Shown here one piece after another: positions 1 through 13,800 of a stretch of DNA of 64,000 nt. Origin of the DNA: Onchocerca volvulus (lineage: Eukaryota > Nematoda > Chromadorea > Rhabditida > Onchocercidae); contig HG738137.1 of NCBI GenBank assembly GCA_000499405.2, positions 11,200,621 to 11,264,620 on the forward strand, given 5' to 3'. The position numbers were made by a program, and so were the translations under genes. Below the pieces are notes generated by a model, which searched no databases, had not been told where the DNA came from, and saw only the letters and a list, made by a program, of their open reading frames with translations. The first letter of the stretch is position 1; each line of letters opens with the position of its first letter.

Positions 1-3000
1 AGAAAATCAAATTTTCCCTGCAAAATCATAAATTAATCATTTTAAAATTAATGAAACAAGATGAGAGAATAGCGGAAAATTAATGAAAACAAACTGAAAT
101 TGGAGAAATAAAATTATAAAATCCTCGGTTATGCAAAAAAAAAAAAAAAAGAAAATCATATTTCAACAAAATAAGCAAATAGATGGTAAGAAAATAGCAG
201 TTGATAAATTCATAAGTAAGCAATTTCATATGCAAATTTGCTTTAACTTTTCAAAAAAAAAAAAAAAAAAAGATTTTTGCTTTCAAAAAAAAAATTCGAA
301 AATGTAAAGCCTATAATATTTATGCTAATAATTTTCTCATTTTCATTTTAAAAATCATTCGCAATTTTGTTTCCCTGCTTTATTCATTTTGCTATTTTAT
401 TTATTTTTTTATTTGCTTCCGCTAAAAGTTTGAAAAAAAAGTTTTTGCCTTTCATATCGCTTATTTCCTTTTATCGTTTTTCTTTTTTTTTTTTTTTTTT
501 AGTATTTAATATTTAAACAAAATTTCAATTGAACGTGCCGCTTAGTCTCAAATGATTGACATTTTTTTGAAAAGAAAGAAATGTTTAGGAAAAATGACGA
601 AAGTTTAATGGAATTAAATTTCTCAAATTTTCCTTCATGAATGTATGGAGTTAAATATTGAAATAATATAACAAATGAATTACTTTTTTTTTCTTTCTTT
701 ACTTTTACTTAAAATTATTGAATAATTTTCAATTATTTATTTCAATTAACATCCCCAAACGATAACTCAATAAGTGCTTTTTTTTTCAGAAAAAAAAAAC
801 GATTTTTCATTTTCAATGATCAAGTGTTTGAAGAATTTCTTTCTTTCTATTTTAAGTTTCAATAAGTTTTTTTTTTTTTTTTTAAACAATTCGAAAGTTT
901 GCTTGATTTCTGAAAATTAAATTTTTTGTTTAAATAATAAATAAATTATTGAATATCTTACGTATAATTATGATTTTAAAAGAAGAAGGTGTTTTTTTTT
1001 TAACATCTTAATGGAATGATAGTAGTAGAATTTAATGAAATCTTGCCTAAATAATTAAATATGTCTTAAATAATTAATTATTATCATAGAAATTATTAAT
1101 ACAAAATTTTTACAATTTAAAAAATTATTTCCATATTACTATGACATAAGTATTTGACTTTTTAAAAAAAATTCATTGTTCTCTCCAATAATAATAATTT
1201 TAAAGTTGCTAATAATTTCTCCATCATACTTTTATATTTAAATTTAATCTGAATTTTTCATCTTACTAATTCATCATCTTATTTTTTATTTAAATTTGTC
1301 TATTTCAAAGCTATTATGCTTAGGGATTGTTTGCGAATTTTCATGAGTGATTAAAATTAATTAAACATTTCTTACTTAATTAAAATTTCTTACTTTTTAT
1401 TTAAATTCTTCTATTTCACAATCGACTATATTTAAGAATTGTTTGAAACTTTTTCAAAATTAAAATTAAACACTAAACTAAAGCAAAATCTGAAATTGAA
1501 CAACTGATAAGCATCATTTTAGGAAATGATCATAATTAAGCAATATGAATCGATCAGAATGAATCAGAATTGATAAATTACATGATAAAACTTTTTATTA
1601 TACTGCAAAAATGTAATGATTAAAATGAAATGAAAATGTTTAAATGGTGTATATGAGGGTAGCAATGGATGATGATTAAGTTAATGATAATGTTGTATTC
1701 ATGGAAAGTGATAATATTTGTGATAATGATATCATCAATTAGCAATCTCTCATGCATTTTTCTATCTGTATCTGTCTTACATATCATCAATTATTATTGT
1801 CGTTATCATTCTACATTAATCGTCACCAAATAGTGAGCATCATTTATGAACTTTGTACTTTCTTTTCAATGGACAATTCTTTCGTAATAATCATTTCGAT
1901 TTGATAAAATTTTTTTTCCGGTATCAGTTCAGTGACAAATCTATCTGATACTCATTGATTTCTGTAGTATCCAAAGATCTTATCAGATATTTTCACAATA
2001 TTCATCATTGATATCATAAAAATTCCGTTTAAATAAGTACTAATATGAATAGTATTTAAAATTTCTTCACATGTCGCATAATTTTATTTTGCATTAATTG
2101 CTCTGACGTTGATAATAGAATTAACAATCTCATAATCTCATATGAAATTATCATAAAATGCGGGGGTGGATGATAAAATTCAGGTAAAATTTATCACTTA
2201 CATTATTCAGAAGGAAATAAATTGCTAACAAAAAATCACAATTAATAGATTGACACAAATTGATAAATTGATGCCAGAATCAAAAATAGTTTCATTGCTT
2301 CGCACAGAATTATCATAAAATGCGGGGGTGGATGATAAATTCCGGTACAATTTGTCATTTATTATATTGTCACAATTGGAATAAATTGATAAAATTTTTG
2401 GAAAATTATGATATTCAAAGGTATTTGAAAAATTTGCGAATTGCAATAATGATTAATAAATGTCGGTGGATTTATTTGAGAAAATTCTATTGTAGAAATT
2501 GACAAATGACAAATTGAATAACAAAGAAAGAATAAAATTTAAATTTCATCATAAACGAAAATGAATGGTAAATGTTTCCTGGAGCATAATCGAAAAAAGA
2601 AAGAAATGGCAAGAAAAATGCAACATTTTTGGAAATGAGCATTGAAGAAAAACGAAAAATGTGTCAAATACGATTGATTTAAAATTTCTTAAAGTCACGC
2701 AATCTAAAAGAATTTTTAAACAGATGTAAATAAATAAAATTAAGTGCAAATTACAGATTCATATTTGATAAACAGCAATTTTCAAAAATATACGGAATGA
2801 AAAGCTGTTTGAATTTAATGTAACAAAAATTAAAAAATTCTAATGATGAGAAAGTATCATCAGAAGTTTGAAATATTAGAAAAAATGAAAAATCTAAATT
2901 GAATAGATTAAATGGAAGTGAAGAAAATATAGGTAGATAGAAGTTTTCAAAATGACCTGTGACCTTTGGTCTTGCCGCTATATGTATCGATTGTATTGAC

Positions 3001-4834
3001 CTCCCAATTTTTCAGAAAGATATTTTTTGAATCTAATTCCTCAGTGTCCAAAAGTTTTAAGCGATGAATATATACGAAAAGAAGGAATGCAAATAAAGAA
3101 GAAGTAAGTGTTTAAAAAAGTTTTGAAAACTGGAAGAGAAGTAACTTAACTGTAAAAAAAAAGAAAAAAAAGTAGAAAATATGAAAAAAAAAGAACGGAA
3201 ATAAAAAAAAAGGACTGCACATCATTCCCCCGCTTTTTATATTTTCTGGAAATACCGGTGTCCATATCTGAGCGGGAAATGCCATTCCAACGAATTTATT
3301 TCTTGTTGTTAATATTTTCATGTTTATTATTTGATGCATCCAGTATGGTACTTATTATTTAGATATATTAATTAATATTTGATTTATTGTTATATAAAAG
3401 AAGTTTTCATCTTATTTTTCAGGCAATAATTTGAATCTTAAATTTTACTTAAAATAATTTCTGATCTGATCGATTATAGAATAATTTCATCTGAACATGA
3501 AATCAAATTTTTTAGTTTCAATTTAAAGTTAATTTCAATTTTATTGAGAAATAATTGATTCGAATGAAATAAATTGTTCAAACAGAAAATTATAATTTAA
3601 TACTCATAAAATATCCCATCGATTATTTATTGATTGATCTTGTCAATAATTATTTAAAATGTTTACGAAATCGAAAGTTAAATTCAATATGGCATTAGAT
3701 TGTTGATAACAAGAAAAGAACTACAGCTTATCCATCAGCTTATCATTTGTTTATATATTGCTTTAAATATTTTAATTCTTATCCACTAGCTTATCATTTG
3801 TTTATATTTTGATTCTATTTTAAGAGGTTTAAAAAGAGTGTATTCCTATCAATTCAATCTTTTTTCAATGAATCTTATCAGAAAGAGATTAGTAATGATG
3901 AGTAATCTGACTTATTTATAGATGATTAAATTATTTTCTAATCCTTCCGTTTATCAGTTAAAAATTTCTTATATTGAGTGATAAACAATTTATATCGTTC
4001 GAAAAAAAACAAAAGTACGAAAGAAAAGGGAGCATCACTCTTTCAAATCTTTTTTTTGAGCAATAATTTGAATTTTAAATTTTAATTCAATTAATTTATC
4101 AATCTGATTGATTTTAAAATAATTTCATTTGGACTCATCACTAAATTTGCTGTTTTCAAGTCAAAAATTAATCTAAATTTTATAATATTTGCTAAAATAA
4201 AAAAATGTTCGATATGGTGAGTATTAGTAGGAAAGAAATTTTGGTGCATCTGTACAATTATTTTTAATAATTTATTTTGAATACATTTATTAGAAAAGTT
4301 TTTGACAACAAAATATTAAATCATAAAATACAAAATATAAAATGATTGCTAAAGTAGATTAGAATTATTCGGAAAAAATTCTGAAATAGTTCTATTTTCT
4401 GGACTTATTTACGGATACAATACAGTAATGATGTCAATAAAAAAGAATAATCTAGTTTAGAGTTGAATTGAAAAGTAAGGAAACAAAATATATATTTCGA
4501 GATTGATTTCGTTTTTATCTTTTTTTTTTCTTTAAATTTTGACAAGTTGTAAGAAAATATTTGAATATATTTTTTATCTCAAAAAAAAAAAAACATAAAT
4601 AATTCGCATAATTGTCGAAATATATCTTTTATTACTACTATATTAATTTGTTTTAATTCTAAGACATTATCTTTAATTTTGAACAATCAAAAAAAAAAAT
4701 TACTGAAATGAAATAATTAACAGAATTATAAATCTTATCACAGATAACTTGTTATCGATAATTTACAAATACATTTCTACAACAATTAATTTATAATTAA
4801 AAGAAAAAAAAAAAAGAACTAAACATGATCGAGT
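1..4834. other. gene-free AT-rich region downstream of the RhoGAP gene
   Basis: I found no exon chain or conserved protein in this stretch. It consists of AT-rich DNA with A or T runs of 10-20 bases, for example near 135, 255, 485 and 865, plus one direct repeat pair (listed separately). Open frames near 2225-2750 and 3112-3339 are short, low in complexity and lack splice-linked partners. The right edge is the 3' end of the minus-strand RhoGAP gene. Confidence 0.7.
2146..2386. repeat. direct repeat pair with GC-rich core
   Basis: Two copies of a segment of about 75 bp start near 2146 and 2308, about 162 bp apart. The shared left part includes TTATCATAAAATG followed by CGGGGGTGGATGATAAA. The right halves diverge (AATTCAGGTAAAATTTATCA against TTCCGGTACAATTTGTCA). 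The CGGGGGTGG core stands out in this AT-rich region. Confidence 0.75.
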
Positions 4835-4839
4835 TTATT
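4834..4839 (-). terminator. AATAAA poly(A) signal overlapping the RhoGAP stop codon
   Basis: On the minus strand the C-terminus reads Leu-Lys-TAA, and the last lysine codon with the stop forms AATAAA. If this is the functional signal, the 3' UTR is only about 10-25 bases long. Confidence 0.5.
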
Positions 4840-7800
4840 TCAATGTATAACTGGAATAAATGGTATCAAAAAAAGGTGGTGGTTCAGAAGCTTTTTGAAA
4901 TTTCGAACGTATTTCATCCACTGACCAGTTCACTTCCAATGGTTCCATCAGAATACTTCGAGTCTTTTTCCGGATTCGAACAGCGTTGCTACTACTTAGT
5001 TCACGTTGTTGCACTGATATACGTGGTCGTATATCATTCTTTACGGTTGTTACAATTGTTTCAGGGCTACATTTGATAATTTCTTTAATCGATGGTTGTC
5101 TTGATAATAATTTTGGTTGAATTTGATTGATATTTGTGATTGTTGCTTTTCTGATTTCATTTGTTATTGAATGATGAAGTTCGTTGTTCGAAGTAATATG
5201 AGCTTCCGGTTTGTTAGTACGATTACGATTTTCTGGATTAGACCTGATTGTGTTATCTTTAGAATTATTAATTTCAAACTTATTGGAAATTGAATTCAGA
5301 TCTCTTGCTGAAGTGTTATTCAGTTTCAGGTCTGATTTAATCGGTAATGATTGTCTGGGTAACAATTTTGACATTGTTGTTTCTACGTTACCAATGCGTT
5401 CCGACGCACGTCTTATCAAGAATTTGTTGTGATTATTGATTGTACGAAGAATTGGTGATGTTATCACTGGCATTTGGAATGATTTCGTTTCTTCCACACT
5501 TTGATGATAGGTATTCGTTTCATTAACTAACCATATTTTACCTTCTGGAAATGAATATTTACGAGTAACATTATCGCGAATATTTGATGGTCCAGGTTCG
5601 CTATTGCTATTTTCGGATTGACGTCTAAACGATTCATGTCGTGTTTGTGAAAGAAGCGATTCTTTACGTCGTATTATTGGAGAATATGAATTGTTTTCTA
5701 AATCTTTTCGTTTAATTACAGGTGAACTCAGACTTTGTGTATCCATTTCTCTTCGACGAGGTGGAAGAGGTGAAGCAAAATGAATTCCTGAATCAATTGT
5801 CGCCTTTCTTTGAATTATGGGACTTCTTTCTGCTCGTTTTGAACTATCTCTACGTAACAGAATCGGACTTTCTGGCACCTCTGTTGCTACTGATGCTGCT
5901 TGCAAAGTAGAATCGGAATGTAATGATGCTGTACTTATGGTTGAACTTTTACGCACTGATACAGGACTGTCTGGATCAAATGTAACAGATTTCCGTATGG
6001 AAGAAGGACTACCTTCTAGTGTTCCTGATCGACGAATTGAAGCTGGACTTCCTTCAATTTTTCGTCGACATGGCGAAGAAGTACCAAATTCCCGCCGAAG
6101 TTTGCAATCTGTATTTCGTTTATCACCATTTTCATCATTAATGATCGTATTTCTCTTGGATGAATTTGAACAAATTGATGGCCCAGATGCGAATGATTTT
6201 TCTTCAATTTTTCTTTTTTCCTCATTTTTTTTCCATTTTCGCATTGATGTTAGTGACTTCTTATTCTGTACATCCGAGTTTTCACGTGAAAGTACTGGCG
6301 TTTTATCATTATCTTCCTGTTCCACTTCTGTACCATTTTCTTCATCTTCACCATCTATTGAAATGCTTCCCATGAAATATCCTGCAATTTTCTTCTATGA
6401 TAAAAATAGACATATCTAAATTTTGTCCCATAATCTCCTCATCTATAATTCAGAAATTATTTATTCTCATGTTCATAAAATGAAAATATCAATGACCAAT
6501 TACATGATAATTATATTTATAAGAATGTTATAATGAAGAGGAAGTACGGTACAATGAAAAGAAGCCTTTTTCTAGCAGTAAAATACTAAAAATTTAAGAT
6601 AAGACATAAGAAAGTTTCGAAAACAGCCATTTTTCTTTTCATTATAACTTTTTATTGATATTACTGTTCATTACATATTTTTTCTGAATTCTATCTCTAT
6701 CATCTATACGGTGGAATTTTCAACATCAATTTTTTAGCAGTAACTTTACTGCTAACCTGAAGATGATGTTTGTAGAGGACGATGTCCCCATTTGCTATTT
6801 TTTAGCTTAGGTGATTGTGACATACCCAAGGAACAACTGGATTCAGGTGATCCGATTATACCAGAATCTGAAGTACTGACCGATGTTTCCAAACATAAAT
6901 CGACATCCGATAATCCTTAAAGATAAAAATTTTCACTTATTTCGCAAATTTCACGTTAAAATTGAAGTTTCACCAAATTGATTATTTTTTTGACTACCTA
7001 ATAATGAATATGCAAACCGGAATCATTAGAAACAGATGATGAAATAGCATTCTGAGCATCCTTGAATGGTTCGAAAAGGGAAGGAGCATTGACGATAAGA
7101 TATTCCGCCAAATCTGGTAGCCAACTTGTTGCAGAATCTCCTTCTTTAAAAATTGCATAATTAATAATTATGGATTGCATTGACCTATTTGCAAAACGTA
7201 CGGGAATAATTCTAATAATTGTAAGATCGAATCAATCAATACATTGATCCAAAAGCTTCCTCGTCATAATTTTGAAATGATTGAAAAATATTTGATTGAG
7301 TGAATGATTTACACTGCACAAAATAATACTTTTGATCCGAACTTTGGAACTGCAAAATTTTATTCAATACAAATATTCTTTCAACAATGTCGGATGATAC
7401 CGGTTTGTATGAATCTTTTTAAACGGACTTACATCTTTGCCGTGAAAATTCGCGAAATCTATTCAAATTCATTTGCTCAATAAGATTATCAGTGATTCGA
7501 AAAAGTAATTAATAAATCTATTGGTATCAAATATGAATTATCATATCAGACAATAATTCAAATATTGAAATAATGGTTAAATTAACGAGTGAAGAAAATG
7601 TAATTTTTATAAATCCATTAAGTGCAAAAGTTTCGTGATAAAAGAACAAACCATCAAACTCACTTGGATTATCAAGAAGACTAGGCGCAATACAAACAGC
7701 CAATGATTGAGCGGTCATTTTTGATTGTGGCGAATTTGCGATTGCTCGAAGTAATCGAAGAAACTTGGAAAGAAGAGCGGAATGTGCAGAAGGTAGCATA

Positions 7801-10800
7801 TGCAATAATTTGCGTACAGCTTTTTGACAATTTGTTTGTTCCATTGCTGATGCCCATAATTCGAAATTTCCGGATAGTAATAATTTCCCGGGTATTTCTC
7901 GAAGATATTCCTGAATTATGAAATATTAAAAAAATTTTCTATCCCCTTCAGCTAATTTAGTTTCTAATTTTAATCATTTAATTGTAGATCATCAAGAAAT
8001 CATTGATCATCTGTATATGGATGATTACATTAATATGTTTTTACCTTCAGAAGAGCTGCAGTGACATGTGGATTAAATTGATAGAAATCCGGTACTGAAC
8101 CACGATCAAGTTGTGCTCGTAACATACGTACAGTACTTTGTTTCGGAGATTTCCGAAATAAACCTTCGACGTCTACTCCGTGCAACATCAAATGGTCAAT
8201 CATCGTTAGCACTGGTTGAGGTGGCGATGAACCTTCCAGTGGTCGTCCAAAGAAACGTCGAGATTCCGATCGACTTAGTACACGCCTTGAATAAAAAATT
8301 ATCAAAATTTATCGATGATTCTCCGGAAAGTTGAGGTTATGATTTGCACAGCGAATAAAACTATTTAATGTTGAAAAATTTTTCATAACTGTCAATTTTT
8401 GGAGCAGATTTCCAAATTTTTAACATTGAATTATTTCACTTTAGTAAGTAGCTAAAGTGAAATAACTGAATATGAAAAGGCTTCCAACTCCTCTTTAAAA
8501 TATCGAATTTTTTTTTTTCTCTCGAAAAAAAATGTCGAAATTTCATCAAATTACTTTGCTTTATTCGGATCATTTTTGTTTCTGAAAAGAAAAAAAAAAA
8601 AAGAAAAGGCTGTACTTAAAATGCGAAACAATGGAAGATGTCGATGAATGAATGTTTCCCACAGAAGCCAACACTAAGCGGCACTGAATTAACGGTACAG
8701 CATCGATCTTTTCCAGTTGTATTTCAGATAACCGATAACCGGTATTCTTGACATATTCCATTACAATACAAAAGACACATTCCGGTCCTTGCAACGTTCT
8801 AATACCGTAACCATTACCCGCATCAAATGACAATTCCACTTCTTCTTCCCCTGGTATAGCTAATTCATTAACAAGCTCACGTAGAATTTCATTCGTCGTT
8901 TGAGATACGCCAATTTTCTTCCTCATCACCTGCAACAAAACGTATCACGTTGTAACATGCAACACAACAGTAGCAACAATCCAACAATTCGCTTGAGCGT
9001 TATTCTTCTTTGCGAGCGACGAAGGAAAGAATAACCCAGCGATCAGTTCGCTTGGATATTCGCTACTAATCGCTTGTAAAATAAACGATGAATCACTCTT
9101 TCGTTAATCAATAAAGGCTGTAGATAGCTTCAATATTAAAGCCCAATTTACTAGAAGTTTTCTCATTTGAGTGGCGAAGAAGAAATAAACAATTTTTGTT
9201 ATTAACTTATTAATTTTAATTGACTAATTTTTCATAATTTTAATGATCTTTCAGATAGAAAAGATTAGGATAGAAGTTAAATGATAAAAATAATGCTTTA
9301 TTCTTTATTTTTATCAAATGCAAATGTCAATCTTACTTTCTATCTCAATTTGATGATATGAAATATTTCAATCAAATATCGATTTTAATCAGAAATTCCA
9401 TATCAAAATGGATGAATTAAAATTTGTTAACAATGAAAAATGACCTTTTTTTTTTCAATTTGGAAAATTTAAATTTATGTCAAACAACTGAACAAAGCGA
9501 ACGATTAAAAGATAAAGTGATCCATTTAGTTTGAGAAACATCATGATATTGTGATTGATTGATTAAATATCGTAAAAATTTTCACAATCAATGGAAATTT
9601 CAACCATTCATGCAAGGTAATTATTTATGTCAAATTGACAATTCAGCAATATAAAAAGAAATGTCCGGAAGAAATGTATATTATTATTGAGAGAAAATAT
9701 AATTTGACAATACTGCCGTTACAATTTTATAATGTGCCAATTTCATTTTATTTTCAAATCGTTAACATACCTGTCTGCGTCCATCGATTAGTACCGAAAC
9801 CGGGATCGTTGTGAATTTAGGTGAAATTTTCGCACGACTTCGCAATATTCGGTGTTGCAATAGTACTTCCCATTCTCGTTTTTGATCTTCTGTTCTGCAA
9901 ATCATAAGGAATTTTCATACTTATATCCTCATACATTTTTTTGAGTTATAATTTCTTCAAATTTTAATCTTTTTGAGCTTGAGAATTCAAAAATTAATTT
10001 TACTGAACGAAATTACTTTAATTACAGTATTCAAAAAGCTTTCAGATTTAATAATTGTTATCAGTTGTTGCAAAGATAACAATTAGAAGCATAGAAATTA
10101 TTTGAAAACAAAAAAATTTTAAAAATTGAAAAATCTTTATTTTGAGAAATTCATAGAGTAAAATCTTAAGAAAACATTTATTTTTTAAATTTTCTGCACT
10201 AATTTCTTTGCTCATAGAAAGAAGCGACAAGAACTGCTATCAGATGATACTGATTAACCTGATTAACAAGATAACAAAAGAAAAACATGAGTCTCATATA
10301 ATCCAAAATAAGAAGTTGTATTTCTACCCCAATCCTGCGAGAAATTTCGATATTAAATAAAATAACAACTCCATTATCCGATATTCACAAATTACACTAT
10401 TGATGATTTGAAAATAATCGAATTTTTCGATTATTTTTGTTACTTATTTTCATTAAAATGAGCTGAATAAATTCATTTGCTGGGAAATTGGAAATTTACG
10501 ACGAATATTTTATTAAATTTACATTTTTTTTTTTTTTTTTATTGAAAGAATGATAATGTAACTGGCAACATCATAATTTTCAATCATATCAACGACAAAA
10601 TTTCTAAATAGGAATTTCTAAAAAAGATATTTAATTGAGGAGGAATAAAACGAACAAAAAAAAGAAAAGAAAAAAACTGACGGAAAATGGGCGATAAAAT
10701 TATAAATTGGCCATCCGATGAGAAATGAATGTGGACAATCATTTGATACCAGCCAAATTCGATCCAAACGAATTTTTTCCTTTAATTTGTAACTATTCGT

Positions 10801-13800
10801 TGCTCTGCAAAAATTTTTGTATAGAATGAAAGAAAAAAAAAAGAAAAAATGCGTGAAATTATAATAATTTTTGATAATTATCAAATATACGCTATTTTTT
10901 AGCATATGATTAATATGAGCAATCATTCGATTATTTAATTATTAAAATATCGTCATTTATTCCAATTACATGCTAGCTAATCAATATTTTCAATTTTAAA
11001 TACATTTTTCAAATAATATACAATGTTTTCTTAAGCCTTTTCAATGCAAATTTTACATTTAAAATTAGTTCTTCTGTTGAATTACTATCTAAAAATGACG
11101 TGTGACATCTGAATTACTATCTAAAAATGACGTGTGACATCTGAATTACTATCTAAAAATGACGTGCGGAATTTAAGCAGTGACATATAATGAAACTTTT
11201 TTACGAATAAATTCTTATTGTATTTATGATGCATTATTTATGATTGAAATTTTACATCTTATTTTGAAAATCGCAAATATTTCATCATCCCTATTACATC
11301 GCATTCATTGAAACTTGAAGATTTTGTCTGATTGTTGTTGTTATTTGGTATTGCTGTATATTGCACCGTATGGCAAGTTGACAGGTGTATTGGCAGGCTC
11401 ATCTAAGCGGACTAATAATACAAATTTAGGTCGTTAAGGTGCGGGATGATTGTCAAGTAAGATTAAAATAGATGGATGCAACGGCGGGGTTATGATGAAC
11501 TCTTTTCTACCACTTCACCCCTTACCTGTCACACACCTGTCGCTCATCTCATTAAACATCATCAAAATCTATCCCTTTCATTACAATTTCATTATTATAT
11601 AATATATACACATCTATATACATATACCAATCAGTGCATTATCAATGGATTATCAAAATCAACTAAAAATAAAAGCTTAATTATATTTATCAAAGAAATT
11701 ATTGGAATTTAAAATTTGATTTTAATTCCTTTCAATCCTTCAGTTTCTATTACAAATACTACAAATATCATTTATCATCTATTATTTATAAAATTTGCAT
11801 CTAGGATAACGAAATTTCAATTGCAAAATAAAGCGCAATCTTGATAACATTAAAGTATGCATGAAGTTGACAAATCAGTTGATTGTAATTTAGCAAAAAA
11901 AAAAAAAAAAAAAGAGAAAATTTTTAAGTTGACATTTAATTCTTGAATTTGCTAAAAAATTTTCATTAGAAAGATTGTGATGTGCAACCAAGCACCTGAT
12001 TTTATCAGTATGCGAAAATTTCCGAACATATTTTTCTATCAATGCATTTCATATTATTCATCGAAATTAGTTTATTACGATTGATTAAATCTTCTGATTC
12101 AAAAAAAAAAAAAAAAAAGATGTTTAACCTTCAAGAAAAAAAAAAAATTTCTTTTTTTTTTATAAAATGTTACGAATGAAATGATGTTTTACTCATTTAA
12201 AAAAGATGTAATCCAAAAAAGAATCCCCGAATTATAAAATGACACATGACAAAGAATCCGCATTGTATTTTGAAATTATTTCTTCGCCAGAAAAGATTTC
12301 ATTCATTTCAAAGAATTTCAATTTCGAAAAGAATTTTTCTTTTTTTCTTTTTTTTTTTTTTTTTTTTTTTTTTAGAAAAGAATTTGAATAATGATTTATC
12401 TTTTACCAAAAAAGAAAAAAAAAATCATTGAAAATTTCTAGAAATAAAATATTCTCATATTTCTCGCTAAGATCTTGATTAAATGTCAATTTATATTTGT
12501 TTTTACACATATACACTGTGATAATTTCAAAATTTTATTTCTATACCAATGTGATTATCTTTCCATCGAATGATGATGATTAAATGTGCAAAACATATCG
12601 ATTGATCAAACTATCATTTTCGTAAACAATTATTGATTGATCAAATGAATCAACTTGTAATTTAGCATTTTTTAGTAATTAATTAATAGAGGGAAAAAAA
12701 GAAGAATTCATACTTTTGCTTGGCAACAAGAAGAAGATCCGAGAAAAGGAAGAAATATCGGGAAGATGTGATCAGTGAATCCAAAGTTGTTAATTGAACA
12801 GCACCTTCCTTAATATATGATCGTTTCATATCAATTCCAATGATATGACATTCATTTGGCTAAAAAATATAAACATATTTTATTGAGTTTTTATGTTTAC
12901 TGAAAGTAAAGAAGTTGTAAACAAGAAATGATTGTAAAATGGACAAGAAATCTTCCAATTATCATCAAAATATTCGGGCAAATTTTTGAAAAATTTACGA
13001 ATTGAGTGGAAATTCAATTGAAATTATTTCATCTTCTTCCTCTCTTCACGATTGCTTTTATGAAAAGAGTATTAAGAAAAAATATCCTAGGATATTTGTT
13101 ATTTAAAAAAAAATGAGTCATTTTAGTAATTGAATTCTACTCATCTCTTGATGGCCTCTATTTACCAGTTATTTTATTGGAAGAATTTGCTCATTGATAC
13201 TTGAACATAATCCAGTTTTCCAGTTTTTGTAAAAATTACTTCTCAAAATAATTTAACAAAAGTGAAGGAATGTGGTTACAAAATCATTTGAAAATTAGGT
13301 TCAAAAGAGAAATGTTTATGAGCTGATATGATAATAGACTTATTATAATCATATCTTGTTGTCACTTTATCATCCATTTGTTCATTTCATTCCATCTACT
13401 TGAAAATACCTATTGATTGCTCAAAAAATCGAATCAATGTGTACAGAATTGAAGAGTAAAATGAAAAATTTTGTTAAACAAAATGACATCAAAGTTCATC
13501 CAAAAACGACAACTAAATACCGATCAAATTGTTACTATTGTAATTCGAAATTTGATATCACAAAAAAAGAAAAAAAAAAAAAACAACTCTTTTATCCATT
13601 ACATGATCCATTCAAAATTCAATTTTCAAAATTTTTTTTCGTTTTTTAAATACAACAAATTTTAATAGTCAACGTTCATTTCAATAAAAAAGGATTAAAT
13701 TGCTTCAAAAATATGCAAATTAATTATTTCTTTAACTTCATATAAATTCAAAATTTATACTAATTTCGATGAACAGTATGGATTGATGATAGCTTTGATC

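Noticed and set aside
5817..6419. 200-codon plus-strand ORF
   Set aside because: It lies opposite the RhoGAP tail exon, whose minus frame is in phase with the rest of that gene. The Ser/Arg-rich codons explain the open antisense frame.
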